DNA from: Lepeophtheirus salmonis
Taxonomy: Eukaryota; Arthropoda; Copepoda; Siphonostomatoida; Caligidae
Assembly: GCF_016086655.4 (NCBI RefSeq)
Contig: NC_092584.1
Location: 9,537,907 to 9,601,906, forward strand
Direction of reading: 5' to 3'
Length of the DNA stretch: 64,000 nt
In this document: piece after piece, positions 21,450 to 34,157 of the stretch
Layout of the letters: each line of letters opens with the position of its first letter
How positions within the stretch are numbered: the first letter of the stretch is position 1
Program-made: the position numbers and the translations under genes
Notes under the pieces: model-generated
The model's input: only the letters and a program-made list of their open reading frames with translations
Told to the model about the DNA's origin: nothing
Database searches by the model: none

Positions 21450-23300
21450 TATTTACATTCATTTTTTTAAACTCAAAGTATTCCAATGTAAGACTCTGAG
21501 CTCACTCCCGTGTTTAAAATTGTCTTTTTTATATCATTTATTAATGTTTTTATCTAGGACTACCAAAGAGTTTTCATAGTTTTCCCCGTTGTTGTGCTAC
21601 AATTAAACCCTCTGATCTAAGAAATATATAGAAGTCAACGTTTAAATTAAATCTATATTTCTTTTACTAAGAGCAATCGAGAATCACATATATTTATATA
21701 TTGCTAGAGGGTGCTAGTGTCACATGATATTAAGCCAACTTTTGTATAGCGTCGCTGTTTGATATAATGGTCTTCTTTCTATAAAGTTTGTGTGTGTGTG
21801 TGTCCTTTATGCGTGCCCACACTGTTGAACATATGAAGCTGAAATCTTGCACAGATGCCTCTTTTGAACCTGTTCAAACTAAGACGGGGTTGTGGATTTT
21901 TTTTTTTTGGGGGTGGGGAGGGGGGCTGCTGTTTTCAATCAAAAAGTGTTGGCGTCTCAAAAAAACAGCTATACGCATAACAACGTTTTCTAAATTTTTT
22001 CAAAATCATAAAAAGTTATAGGCAAAAAAACAAAAAATCTGTGAAAACTGTAGTTTCATTTTTTTCAGATGGGAAAAAAAAAAAAATCCGATAGAGTATT
22101 GGATAAGTAAATAAATATAAAGTATGTAGAAATTTGTGGAAATTCGTTTGCATACAAATTTGGCACATAAAATTATGACGTTTAGCTGAAATATCTGTCA
22201 TTTTCTGAAAAAATATATATATTTCATTTTTTAGCCTTTTTTTTCTTCATCAAACGTCAATTTTTCAATTTTAAGAAGAAATGCCACTAAACGATAAATT
22301 TTGCCCATACGATTTTTGACTCCAACACTTTCTTAAAGCTTTTTCAATTTCCGGAATATTTCATTACATTTTTTTTGTAATATTTGCAAAAATGAATGAG
22401 CTATCGAGGGTTATTTTTTCAACAACATTATTATTCATACTTTTTGTTTGTTTTTTGCAATTTTTTTTCATGCATATATGTTGGTATGTTATTTGAAATT
22501 TATAACACAATATTGTAAAAAAAAAGTCATGAAAATTCTACAAAGGTTGCAAGAGCTAATAATGATAAAAGTATTTTAGGGGGGCGGATTTGCTATGATG
22601 CGACTTCATGGATTGTCTTACTTAACCAGATTATAAAGTATGATTAGTATATGTATAAAATACAGTCAATTTCTCACTCCATCGTTGTTATCATAACAGG
22701 AGAATTATAATTATCAAGATATTTCTGGACAACAATTAAACATTCATATTGTAATTGTTAGTATGTAAAAGTATTTTCTGAATATTTTTTTTTACTATTT
22801 TCATTGTGATTTCCCGCTCTCCCCTTGGTCTGAGCAAGGAGGGTAACCCTGTGCTTGTACTAATATATTCTTTTAATAAATAAAAAAGTATAGACTATCA
22901 TAGTATAAACACTCTGAAAACAGCTGATGTCATCGCAAGTGGATAACAACCTCCTGCATAAGAACTTCGTTGCTCCATATATTATTTATGTCAGAAATCA
23001 AACTCGCATCACAGGATGTAAAAAAAAGACATTTTTTGGGGAAAGAGAGCACTTATGGCACGGGTTATGCAAAATTAATATTAGAAACTAAATTGTACAA
23101 AGTTTCTTTGTATTGTTCTTTTTATTTTTCTTCAAATGCTTCATTTTTTTCCTGAAGTGAATGAATTATTATTTAAAAAAATAAAAGGGTCGTAAGCAAT
23201 GTGTAGACTGGTAATTAACTCTCGTTTTCTCATTATTATAAGGAGACTCTGCGATGATTATTTTTTTTAAATTTCGCCCTTTGTTTTTCGTGCATAAAAA
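21450..23300. other. Gene-free stretch
   Basis: Contains a GT microsatellite (21788-21803), poly-T/poly-G at 21898-21925 and several low-complexity frames. No family recognised. Confidence 0.4.
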
Positions 23301-23330
23301 AAACCATAAATATTTCAATCGTTCTTCATC

Positions 23331-24300
23331 ATGAGTGACCAAGAAGCAAAAAGGCAGCGTATCTCTGGTTTTATTGACGTAAAAATTAATTTGAAAAAGA
23401 CTATGGACATTGTGAAGTGCTCTGGGATCCTTCTTTTCATGATTACCAAAATGAAAAGTAATGTAAAAGTTCTCTCAAGGAAAGCTGGAAGTGGAGGACT
23501 CAGTTTGTAGAGGGATTCAGATTTCCTGCCAGTTTAGAGAAGGGGATCAAGGAAGTTCCCACGAAATACATGAATCGCCTCTTTAACAAGTTTTCACTGA
23601 CTAAGAGGTCCATCGAGAGGGCGGCGAAGGATGAGTTGGGGTGTCCTCATACACAAGGATCCTCTACCGAAAGAATCATTGTAGGTTAGAAGGGGGTTGA
23701 GAGATGCAAGGAAGTACTTATATGGATCACTATGAATATTTTCTCGGACAAGAAGATTTTTACAGAGGATCAAGAGTACAGCCAGTGCAATGATAGGAGG
23801 AAGATAGGAGGTGGAAGGGGGGTACCTAACCAAACAACCAAACCAAAAAATGGTCATTGGGGGTTGTGATAGCCGGCAGTAAAAATATGTTCCCTTTCAT
23901 CTTCAAACAAACAATTAGAAAAAGACTACAAAGATACCTACTAAAAGATGCTCCGGTACCACCATCTTGTTATGGTATACAAAGCTAACTACCCGGTGAT
24001 AAATTATGTATGGACACAGGATGGCGTACCGTCACACTTATCAGCCAAGTTCCATAAGTTTTATTGCACAGATATTCCCTTATTTTTGTCCAAGTACCTA
24101 TGCCTCCATCCTCAACCAAGTTGGATCCACGTGACTTTACTGTTTTACCTAAATAGCTCCCCACTCAAGTGTGGACTCGCTGAAGGCTTCCATCGTGGCT
24201 GCCCGGGACAACATATCCAAGGAATTAGTGTTTTACTCTTGTAAGTATTACCAGCGCCGTGTGGAGGCTATGATTATTGCTGATGGGGGCTTTATTGAGT
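23331..24300 (+). pseudogene. maT-like (D,D37D) transposase, near full length but frameshifted
   Basis: Starts at ATG 23331 with MSDQEAKRQRISGFIDVKIN, the usual beginning of this family, followed by LSRKAGSGG (linker). Further fragments follow in changing frames: MNRLFNKFSLTKRSIERAAK-like residues near 23570, VLRYHHLVMVYKANYPVINY and VWTQDGVPSHLSAKFHKFYC (second catalytic Asp, about 23945-24065), STKLDPRDFTV (third Asp), and HSSVDSLKASIVAARDNISK with RRVEAMIIADGGFIE at the end (about 24165-24298). The first-Asp region is partly lost near 23800. The most complete transposase copy in the window, yet not functional: at least five frame changes and stops. Confidence 0.85.
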
Positions 24301-25000
24301 GGCCAAGTTCCCAAAGGGTTTGTTAACAAGCTTTGTGATAAAAAAAAAAAATCAGTAGTGATGGAGTAATTAAAAATGGTTAGGATTTATTCACAGCAAC
24401 TTCTCGAGACACGTTTTGCTTATAACCCCAGTTACTAGGTTTGATCACCCTGCATATACGTTCAAGGTGTATGAGCTACGTCTTTGGTCGTCCAGCAGTT
24501 GATATATGTAGAAACTTTACTTTAAAATTCCATTCTAAGCAACCTCTTCCCTACCCTTAGCTATTTTAAATCAATGGACAGTTACGGAATGATTAATGAT
24601 TTCCACGTATAATTCATTGTATATATGTTTTACGATCGAACATAGATTCATACTGAGAAGTGATGGAAGGAAAAAGCACCTGTTTTTGCCTCTAATTGGA
24701 AATACATATGTATACAAATAGAGTAGAACCAAATTTAATCATGGTGTATCATTATAACCATAGTTATTGTTATTTGTTTTTTTCTTAATAAGATAATTGG
24801 ATAAAAAGAAGAACAAAAAGACGCAACAAGGAAAATGTTTCTTTCTTTTTTTCTTTCTTCCACAAATGGTTCGTTGATTCTTTATAAATATAATATGTAC
24901 GGTAGACTGGCCCGTTTTTGGGTAATACATTTATCAACCTACGAGAATACATCTTCTGCTGGTGACAATCAAAAAATGGTATATGACCTCTCAGGTAATT
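24301..25000. other. Gene-free stretch
   Basis: Follows the transposase. At 24434 'tttgatcaccctgcata' could be the element's right terminal repeat, but no convincing left partner was found. A 122-residue frame at 24835-25203 runs into the tandem repeat and is not called a gene. Confidence 0.4.
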
Positions 25001-25004
25001 TTTC

Positions 25005-25450
25005 GAACGGGGTTGGGCAATTTATTTTCAAAAAAAGATGTTTTTTGATAAGTATTGTACAGTTTTACGTTTCTTATACCTGCCTTATTATGATCTATTC
25101 TATAGAAAATCTGTTTTGCCAATGTTTTTTTACATCTGAGACTATTTTTGGCATGCTAGTGGCCATTTTATTTTGCAAAAATAGTATTTTTGGGTTAGTA
25201 TGAGCCTGTTTTAGGCCTCTTGTACAATCTTTACTATGCTTTATTCTATAAAAAAATGGACTTTGATAAACTTACATACCTTTTTGTCCCTTTCCGGCAG
25301 GGTAATGGCCATTATACCTTGAAGAAATGGTGTTTTTGGTGAAGTATTCGCAAGTTTTAGGCCTCTTGTACAGCCGTACCAAAAAGATGGTTTGAGTAAA
25401 AAGCTATACTTTTTAATATCTGCTTTATTTGTACAAGAATCCTTGTGCTC
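25005..25450. repeat. Tandem repeat, three units of ~148 bp
   Basis: Units begin near 25010, 25160 and 25306 and share 'gg.caatttt atttt.caaaaa.a..tgtttttg', 'ttttaggcctcttgtacaat' (units 2 and 3; unit 1 has 'tgtacagttttacg') and 'ttattctataaaaaaatgg' (tctattctatagaaaat in unit 1). Diverged and non-coding. Confidence 0.6.
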
Positions 25451-25544
25451 CCCGATTTTAATTGTTTTAGGGCCTCAAGATCTGCTCAATTGTTGACGAT
25501 TATCCTCTTTTATTGAATATAACATATCAAAATGTAATTATATT

Positions 25545-25965
25545 CAGGGACGGCTGGAAGGGTTGAACCCACCGTTTAATTGAGGAATTTTTCCTTTTTA
25601 TTATTATTATTGGTTTTTCTTTTCAAAAAACAAAATTTGGTAAAAAAATAATTCAGGGAGAATTTTTTAACAAATATTTTTATTTATTGTGAATAGCTAT
25701 AGATTTTAGAAAAAAAATTTCAATTTTTTTTCAAAAAAAAAATGTATATTTGGAATTGTAATTTTGAAAATTTTTGTAAACATCTGTGGATTTTGATATT
25801 TTTTTGTTATGAATAGCTATGAATTTTTGAAATTTAATTTAAAAAAACTATGGATTTTTTAAATTTTGTTTGATGAAAATTAATGTTTGTAGTTTTAAAA
25901 AAATAACAATGTTAGGATTTTTTTTCGTGAATAGCTTTGAATATTTTGATAATAAGTAGTTAAAG
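25545..25965 (+). mobile_element. MITE-like copy, left end only
   Basis: Left end cagggacggctggaaggg (25545) followed by 'attgaggaattttt' and the AT-rich internal minisatellite to about 25965. No right terminus. Confidence 0.5.
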
Positions 25966-26327
25966 TGAGTTGAACAATTCAAAGAAGGAAGTTCATCTTG
26001 ATTGATGCTCGATAAAACATCTTCAAATCATTAAGTAGATCTTAGACAAAGGATTTCAACAGAAGGGATAAGTCCGGTCCGTGAGTGCATTTCATTCGGG
26101 CCACAAAAATTATTTAATAATATTAATTATAATGTTGTATTACAACTGGTTAAATACCAGTTTTCATCATTGTCCAATGGTGAGTAAAATGGCGAAGCTC
26201 ATCAAGCTGTAAATAATGTAAATGTTACTCTACTGTAAATATAGTTGATCGACCCCTAATCAAATGATGAATTGAAAAACATGTTCAAATCATCTTCCTC
26301 TACTAAAAAATTCTTCATTCGACTGAA

Positions 26328-26744
26328 TAGGGGTGTCAGCAGGGTGTAGGCTGGAGGAGCTTTTGATGGGGGCCCCCATATATCCAAAAAATGTAATTGA
26401 ACAATTAATTTTTTTTGTCAACAGCTGTAAATTTTGGAAATTTTTTCAATAAAAAAAAAAATTTGGGAAATTTTTTGTCTACAACTGTGGGTTTTGTAAA
26501 TTTTTAATATTAGAAATTTAATTTTTGACATTTTTTGTGAACAGCTGTCGATTTTCAAAAAAATTAATTTTTCAATTTTTTTTTCTTAAAAATTTAATTT
26601 TTTGTGAAACTGGATTTTCGATTTTTTTTTTGTGAATAGATTTTTGAGTTTTTTTTCAAAAGTATTAACATTCAAATTGTTTTTTGGTCAAATTTTAATT
26701 TTGATTTTTTTCAGAAAAAATTCCAAAATAAGGGGACACCCTAG
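26328..26744 (+). mobile_element. MITE-like element
   Basis: Left end taggggtgtcagcagggtg followed by taggctggaggagc; right end 'ccaaaataaggggacaccct' to 26744, in reverse the family terminus. About six units of the internal 'aacagctgt.gattttg' repeat. No clear target duplication. Confidence 0.55.
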
Positions 26745-29050
26745 CTGTATTTGACATTCTAAAACCATTGGATCTTTTTGTTGGTGGAATTGTTCTTCGA
26801 CTCTATTTATTAAAAAACAAATGATAATGAGGAATAGATGATCTTCTACATCAAATTTTGTATAACACCTAAAATAGTTGAGAACCCCTGTCTTAGACCC
26901 CCCCTTAAATTCACAAGGTATTTTTTTACTCATAAACAAAATATGAAACAATATGACAAGTGTAATTACTGACTCAGAATTAAAAACCATACATTTAAAA
27001 TCTGTAATTTAAATATGTTTAATTGCAGAAACTAGTAAAGCGAGATTAACTGAACTTTCTACAGATGTTGACATATGTATTACCATTACTACTTCAACTT
27101 TGATAATGATCCCGATGTCCCACTGGAAGCTTTAACATTATTATTACTCTGGAATTATTGTAAATGGGGCTCGTGGAGTTGCGATAGTAAACAGTGATTC
27201 GGTGTTCACGTTGGGCAGGTGAGAAGGAATCGTCGAGTGCGTTGGCATCTGACGAGTATGGTGGTCACCAGTTTTTGTTTTTTTTAGGGGAGGAGGGGGT
27301 GATACCCAAAAATATTAACACCGATATTTAATTAACTTATATAAATAGATTTATTTTATATATATACTTCCGGAAGGTGTCCGCATTGCAGAACTGAATA
27401 GAGGGGAATAGAAACAAAGAATGAAGGTAGAAGAAAAGATACAGACGGTGAAGGGAAAATACATAAAGAAGGAGAAAGATATAGAAAGAGAGAAAATAAA
27501 CAGTTTTTTAAAAGTCTATAGAGGTCATAAGCTGCCTTTTTATGATCAAAGAGTCCCACTAAAAAAATATACCGTAGGAACATGCTTGGTTATTTTAGTT
27601 TCCATATATTCGATAAATTTATATTGCCTGAAGCTCATCTCGATGCCAATACCGTCATTAATGACCTTCTTGACGATGTAAATAGTCTGCCTGGTCGCAT
27701 AAGGCACGCTTCGGATCGCTGTCGGTGTTTTCCGCGCAAAATAGATTAGCAATCTTGATTTTTTTGTCTCTATGTGAAGGGATTTTAAGATTGATTGCGT
27801 TAATTTTGTTGTGCGGAGGTGTCAATACACACTGTTTGTCAGCTGGTGGGAGGAATAACCAATTTTTGTTTTTTTTTACTTTTTTTATAAGTGATCACAT
27901 TTAAACGACACACTCGGTAGTATCATATTTGGGACAATCGTACAAAACCCCTAGCAAAAAGGCTAATTTTTCTTCCTAAAATATCCGCCACCAGGCCATA
28001 AATAGTATGAGAGAACTGTAACTTTCCTAAAGTCCGTTATTTGAATGTGCCCGCTATAAAAGATCTGTTTGTAGCCCAAAAATGGGACAGCCTAATATAC
28101 AAGAATCGTTTTATATCTCTCCTTCTTCTTCTTGAACGCCTAATACATCAATTTCTTTCTTTCTTTCTTTCTAACTTAATTATGAGAACTCGGAGTAGAA
28201 TAAAAATAAAATAACAACAAATCAAGTTAAATGTGTATTTGGGGGGGATTGAGGATTGATTAGGATGTAGTAAAAAAAAAAGAAAAAAAAAAAGAAATCA
28301 AAGTAGATGGATTAGTTTTTGTAAGTACTTTAAAAACAGAGTACACTAGATTCAAATATTAAACGATCCCAATCATCATCACAAAACCTTTCCTATTCTG
28401 ATATATATTAGTGTTGTGTCGGAGAATGCGGACTTGGACTCGTGAACTCACGGGTTTGCAATGTTTTCTTAGGGCTCATCTAAGCTAGGTGCGAATCCAG
28501 AGTCCTCCCTTCTGTTTTGTCTTATATAAAAAAGTGTACTGAAGGCAAAAATTTCATTCTACCTCAAGAAAAATAGGATTGAAGGATGCAATTATCGATG
28601 TCTAGAATGGACCTCAACTCTAAGGAAAAATCTTAGGGTCGGTTCTTGGAAATTTTTGATATAGAAATGTCAATGGTTTATTCGGCCAATTAAGATATTT
28701 ATATGAGATATCTATTTAATAATTAAAAGAAGGGGGGAAACAAGTCAATGACTTCAGAAGGGTCGGGATTTTAACTTTTTATGGACCAACAAGTGGACTT
28801 GAAAGCGGGATTATATATATATAGTTGTTTTTTTTAATTTCCAAAAATAAATTTTTCTGATCAAATGATCTTTTTTTAGAAAATAATTCCAAATGTTTTT
28901 TCAAAATATTTTTTTTTTGTTTTCATATCCATAATTTATTTTTCAAAAATTTCTTGTTTTGGGAGGACATTCTTTCCATCCCCACAACTGCTAGATGATT
29001 CCAGACTGGACTGGGGTATTGGTACTAAATAAAGATCAATACAACATTAG
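26745..29050. other. Gene-free stretch
   Basis: Contains a TTCT tetranucleotide repeat (28149-28172), A-rich runs (28268-28297), and at 28410 a weak match to the ACTAGTGTTG repeat head. Low-complexity frames near 27356-27752 have no signature. Confidence 0.4.
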
Positions 29051-29059
29051 CTCTGTATA

Positions 29060-29520
29060 TCACGGCACTAGCTCGCTAATACAAAAATACCCTATATATT
29101 TTTGTTGTCAGCTCTCGATTCCCTCGTCTCGCATGATATGTCATGGTTATTCCATAATTTATTCTTTTTGATAAATAATCAAGCCGATTTAGATGGTTCC
29201 AAATGGTTTTCTGGCTAAGCTTAATTTCCTGGGTAATAAAATAAGGCCTCACATGCCGGTGCAATGTTTTTATCGAAATATTCGTTGTCCATACTACCGG
29301 AACGGGATCTTTGGAGCCCCTGCTTTGGTTTTGTATTATATATTGTATTGGTGTCCATAAACTACACAATTTTTTTTTGGGAGTCTGATCCGCCTTTTCA
29401 ACTTGATCATAGTGATACGTAAAAATGTAAAAATGCACCCATTTTTCTCTTTTTTTACTTCATTTTTGGAACACTGTAACACACAATCGGCTTCACCAAA
29501 TACAAAACTCCAAATCAACT
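29060..29520 (-). pseudogene. Mariner transposase, N-terminal DNA-binding part
   Basis: Minus-strand frames read a decayed first helix-turn-helix (GCIFTFLRITMIKLKRRIRL, KKNCVVYGHQYN). Then comes the second HTH: ALFYYPGN / RPYFITQEIKLSQKTIWNHL and NRLDYLSK. This fits the mariner pattern 'TTREIAEKLNVSxxTIxNHLxxLGYVxK'. The protein stops soon after; the catalytic domain is absent between 29060 and the low-complexity DNA downstream on that strand. Confidence 0.65.
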
Positions 29521-30685
29521 TTTTTTAAAGTGTCCACTTAACCTTTAAGAATAAATCAAGCTTTTTTTTATGCGATTGATGAATCATGCGATGTAGCTCA
29601 CTAAAGACACCTATAAACGCTCATAACTTTTTACTGAACCTAATATACATATATATATATAGGTACATTAGCCATTTTATGATTTATATGAAGAAACTTT
29701 GCCTATCATAACCAAATACTAATGTATAGCTACACTTTTGATATAATATGACAAAGATATATTACGACACAATATCGAAAATGATTAAATATATTTATGT
29801 TATATTTAATTCATTTTAAAAATTGCAAAGAAATAGTATGAGAGTATTAGTCAACATAAGAGATACATAGCAGTTGGTATGATTGACTGATTTGCCTAAC
29901 TACCATATGATTTATGGCCTTTTTTTAAATTTTCGTATTGGATAAAAGGCTGGATGATAGGGTAACGACTGGTAAACGAATAATGATTCAACATTATATT
30001 TTTAAGAAAGTTGATGCTACGGGTCTTTACAACACACACACACAACCACAAAAAGGATCTTAATCATTATTTAAATTGAAATTAATTTTGTGTAAATGTA
30101 TTCTGACAGCCCTGAAGAATATATGGATCCTATACAGATGAAGTTGAATGACCGAATTTAACATTTTCTTATATTGTATTTTTATATAACATTTCAAAAT
30201 GTTATATCTACACATACATATATTTCACTTATATTATTTTTTAAAAAGGTTGTTCCTCGTCTTGGACCTCCTTATCATTTATAGCCTCTTCATCAACCTC
30301 AGGGACTGTTCATAATAAATTATTCACAACATGGTCCTTCTCATCCATTCTAATGTACAAATATATGTATATCTACTTATTTTGACCTAACAAATTGAAT
30401 TATAGCAGGTTATTTTTATGATGCCCCCCCCCCTTCCCCTAGCCATACGTCTACTTTCTTCATATTATTTATTAAATTTTAGAGCACCATATTGTTCGTT
30501 TCTTCTTATGCAACTTATGAATATTTTTCTTCCTTACTAGAGGACTGATTCAAGTACTATCTTATGAGTTATGACTAATCCAAATTTCCATCTAATGTTT
30601 GTCTATTCATCACCAAGAAGGAAGATCTTAGTCATCTTTGGACATTTTATAGAACGAGCCCTATTCTTGTTACAGACTAACGGTC
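29521..30685. other. Gene-free stretch
   Basis: AT and AC microsatellites (29651-29664, 30033-30045) and a poly-C run (30424-30434). No coding sequence recognised. Confidence 0.4.
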
Positions 30686-30689
30686 CGTC

Positions 30690-30807
30690 CCCGGCCTTTT
30701 TCGGAGTAATTAGGAATCTACTAAGAGAAAATTTTTGCTTATATAATATCGAAGATAAATACCCCAAGAAATCCTTAACATTACTCTTCGTTTTGCTTTA
30801 GAATACT
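30690..30807 (+). repeat. Two-copy repeat flanking the P-like element, copy 1
   Basis: Shares cggagtaattagg, 'tctactaa.aga.aatttttt' and 'cccaagaaatcctta', in order, with 51245-51355. The homology stops close to where the P-like element begins, so the element may have inserted into an older repeat. Confidence 0.55.
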
Positions 30808-32246
30808 CAGACGTCACCAAGTTGACTATATATAAAAGTGAGGCAACATGTATCTTCTAAGGCAGTCTGGTTGGCGTTAGCTGACTAAGCTGACGTAGTG
30901 AATTCACTGTTATGGCAGTTCAGATAATTTTTTATTGAAGCAAAGTGAACTAATTTGGATCTGTTAAGCAAAAATGGCATCATCTCGAGTTTCAAAGCAT
31001 GTTTGTGCCATGCCCTGCTCTCCCAATCCTAGAGATGCCCAGTATTTTGCATCCAGTGTCTTTGGATCTCAGTTTTGAGCGGGATCTCCTGGCTGAGGTT
31101 CTTGACTTAAAGGAAAGGATGAAATTAAAAAGTGATTCAATCCCCTCACTCCATAGGCCCTTTGCTTCTCTCAGTTCAGATGACCCCAGATCATGTACAG
31201 GTACAAAAGAATCATCTCAAGTTTCCAATTATTGTTCAGATCAGGGGTTTGGCTTATATTGCAGGATTTTCGGCAACAAAAATTTAAAGACCTTTATCCA
31301 AATCTAGAGGAAAAGACATGTGACTTCAGATTTTATGAAGAAACGTCTTACCCTTGGGTTGAATTAGTCTCTAAGGGAGGCCTTACAATCCCCTCGTGTG
31401 AGTTTTTAAAATTTTTTCATAATCTGGAAAAACTTTTTAATGCTTTTCATTGTAACCATGAAGACGCAAACGTATTTGAAAGGATGCATAATCATCTAAT
31501 TGAATTATATCCTAACTGGCTTCATGACGTCATCATATCCTTTGTGAAAACAAGAATACGGGTGAAAGTAAATAACCTTAATAAAAAGCTCAAACTGAAG
31601 AACGCAAGTGTTAATCTGAGAAAACTTGGACAAATTGGTCAATTTACAAATTAATATTTATTATTCATGTACGGTTGTAAAAAATTAGCATGTTATAATT
31701 TTTACTTATTGCTATTCTTTAATTCCCCACTCTTATATTATGTAATAAAATAGAAAATTAGACAATAAAGCATATTAATACAAGCTTAAGTACAGATAGT
31801 TCATTATTATTAACATGCAAATTAATGTTATTCTTTTGTAATAATTAGTTCTGAAATTGGTTCTATTATTCTATAAAGTATCAGGCAAGGATATCGTCAA
31901 GTTTCATAATAATCGAAATAAGTATTGGAAGGATTTACATGTATTGATATTAATATCAATACAAGTTAAATATTTTTGCTTTTTATACTTTTTGCCATGG
32001 TCCTAAGTCTACCATTTTGTACTATAAATGAATTTTAATTATATTTATTTAGTTAATTTGTGTTGCCTTAGAATGGATTAAGTCTGGATTTTAAAATGAT
32101 TACTTTACAATTATATAGGACAGAGTGTTATGTGCCTCAACAGTGACGTCATTAAAATTTGACTCTTCTCTTGATAATGAAAAAATGCAAATGTTAGAAT
32201 TCCCTTCCTGCCTCACCTTTATATATAGTCACCCTGCACGTCACTA
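30808..32246 (+). mobile_element. P-element/THAP9-like transposon remnant with inverted repeats
   Basis: A 23-24-base inverted repeat differing at one position lies at 30823-30846 (TGACTATATATAAAAGTGAG) and, reversed, at 32209-32231 (TGACTATATATAAAGGTGAG). Between them sits a P-type transposase C-terminal frame (31193-31654). About 450 bp of AT-rich non-coding DNA follows it. The repeat contains TATATAAA followed on the + side by a short leader, so it may double as a core promoter. The exact outer ends and target duplication are unclear. Confidence 0.65.
30974..31654 (+). pseudogene. P-element/THAP9-like transposase, C-terminal part
   Basis: The open frame 31193-31654 carries FYEETSYPWVELVSKGGLTI followed by PSCEFLKFFHNLEKLFNAFH, then YPNWLHDVIISFVKTRIRVK and VNNLNKKLKLK before the stop at 31654. 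This is the conserved tail of P-element-type transposases as I recall it (WxxLxSRGGLTxPSxxF...FVRTRxxIRxxxLN). In another frame just upstream, GLAYIAGFSATKI matches the preceding 'YIAGY' motif, showing a frameshift. The start region (MASSRVSKHVCAMPCSPN at 30974) could be a decayed zinc-binding THAP domain, but that is weak. Most of the catalytic domain is deleted. Confidence 0.6.
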
Positions 32247-32544
32247 CTAAAATACTTTGATGAATTCACATAACGTGCTCTCTCCTCAAGTACCCCCATA
32301 CCCCCCGAAAGAATAATAATAAGATTTTGAGTATTTTTTTAAATTTAATGTGATGACTGACAATTACTTTAGTCTTTATAGGGCTCTCCTCAAAAACACG
32401 ATGACAAAACAATTGCGAGAGTCAAGTTATTTTAAAATATCCGCGTTGACATATATTTTATAACAATTTTAACATATACTACGAAATGCATATGAGACCA
32501 ACAATAAAAAGAAATAGACAGCATGCTCTTTCATACGTGGGCAC

Positions 32545-32770
32545 GCCAGCATTAATTCATTAATACGACTATATTGTTATTTGTTAGATAAAGAAGATGT
32601 ATATGCTATACATCAGGGAGCATTAATACGGTGCACCCTGTATACACGCTCGATGTTATATGCACTAGCCTGCAATATTTGATTAATACGACTATTTCTT
32701 AGATCAAAATATGTTTATGATGTACATTTTGGAGTACATTATGAATTAATTCTTGAAGAGAGAATATCTA
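32545..32770. repeat. Two-copy repeat with internal duplication, copy 1
   Basis: Two related sub-units, each starting 'ttaatacgactat.tt' and continuing through 'agat.aa.atatgtatatg'. The first contains tacatcagggagca and gtgcaccctgtatacacg. The same order (tacatcagggatca, gtgcaccctgatatacacg, ttaatacggccacattgtta) is found at 52145-52350. The class is unknown; 'cagggtgcac' is itself a short inverted motif. Confidence 0.6.
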
Positions 32771-32779
32771 CGTATAAAG

Positions 32780-33000
32780 TGCCTCTGCTCATAAATGAGA
32801 GAGAGTCGCCGTAGTACTAGTCGGGGAATTATTTGTAGTGATGCTCTTACTTTGCCTTTTTTTTTAGCTCGCCTGTTTTTTTAATAATATATAAGCTATC
32901 ATTATTATTTAATTTCTGAGGAGGGAGATTATCTTTCTGCTACATACAAGCTGTCATTAATGTATAGAACAGCGGATTGAATATTTGATTGATGATTTGT
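32780..33000. other. Short gene-free stretch
   Basis: Nothing recognised apart from homopolymer T (32855-32864). Confidence 0.35.
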
Positions 33001-33004
33001 TGGA

Positions 33005-33545
33005 GAGTTGTAGGATCTTGTTGCACTCAGATTAGAATTGAGGATTGACGTTGAGCAAGTCTTGCCTAAGTCTTGTTTTATTTCCTTCTTCCCCTCTTGA
33101 CAGCTGCTTGTAGCTGATCTAAATAAATGTCATCACAGCTAAACTGCTCTCCTTTAAAGCATTCTTCAAATTATCAGGCTTTCATGTTTTATATATATTG
33201 GCTAAAATGGTACCGATTAGAATAATTGGTTATAAGATCTAGTCCTTGTTGGACTCGGAGTAGAATTGAAGATCGACATTAGAGTCATTCCGACTATTTT
33301 ATTTACTAGATACGTAGTGAGATATGTGTTTATTTCCTTCCTCGCCTCATGGTTGCTTGAAGATACTTTAATAGAACGTCATGACAGCTAAGCTAAGGTA
33401 GACTTGAGGATTGACAACGGAGCAATTCCTGCCTATATTATTACTAAATACAGAGTGGGGGTTGTAGTTATTAACTCCAGGTCATAGCTGCTTACAGCTA
33501 ATTTAATGAAACGTCATGACAGCTATTCTGCTCACCTCTAAAATA
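33005..33545 (+). repeat. Three tandem copies of the ~250-bp dispersed repeat (B, C, D)
   Basis: Same family as 18705-18960. Copies at about 33005-33205, 33225-33390 and 33395-33545, each with 'gaattgaggatt/gaagatcgac', 'atttccttc', 'gctgcttgtagctgat' or a variant, and 'cgtcatgacagct'. Copies C and D are shorter and abut. Confidence 0.65.
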
Positions 33546-34155
33546 TGGTACAAATGTTTTTTTTTTTTTTAATAGCGAAAAAGGCTTAGGATTTACAATC
33601 CTAGCGATGGTTTATATTTGTTGTAAGTAACATAGCTTTCAAAATTAGTTGAATTAATGGAACTGCTAATCAGCTTTGTAACAGTTAGGTCTATTTTTGG
33701 TGGAGGAACGTGTAAAGCAGAACTATGACTCACTGCACTACGGATCCTTCCCTATTGTTTGTCTCAGTTTTTGTGGATTTATAGAGTATGATTTTATGTT
33801 TCTAATTTGTCTCTTTGTCCAATATTCCACCAAAACGACCTAAAGACTCAACGAACAACGATACGGACGGCAATAAGGTATATTTATACTTTGCCCTTTG
33901 CTCCACAAAAATCGACCTATTATGGAACAATCAAATCTGAGTATTTATAGTTCCAATTTTGTCTTAATCTGTGTTATAGTTCCATTAACTCAACCAAAGT
34001 TAAAAACCCTATTACATCTTCTTGTGAATCCCACTCCAAGATTGCCTAAGACTCCATGTTTTAGATCTGTGAAGCTGAGAATAAATAAAATATAATCAAA
34101 ACACAATTAGAAGATACCTTATTGTTCTATGTGACCAATCGAGTTAAAACTTTTA
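33546..34155. other. Gene-free stretch
   Basis: Poly-T run at 33559-33572; a 65-residue frame at 33898 has no signature. Confidence 0.35.
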
Positions 34156-34157
34156 AA

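Noticed and set aside
24835..25203. 122-residue open frame, one of the longest in the window
   Set aside because: It runs into the 148-bp tandem repeat, has biased Phe/Ile/Ser composition, no recognisable motif and no splice context.
29076..29438. 120-residue minus-strand frame as a novel gene
   Set aside because: Its second half is a mariner helix-turn-helix region; it is part of a pseudogene.
31193..31654. Intact host gene of 153 codons
   Set aside because: Its motifs are those of a P-element-type transposase tail, it lies between inverted repeats, and a frameshift separates it from upstream motifs; it may still be transcribed.
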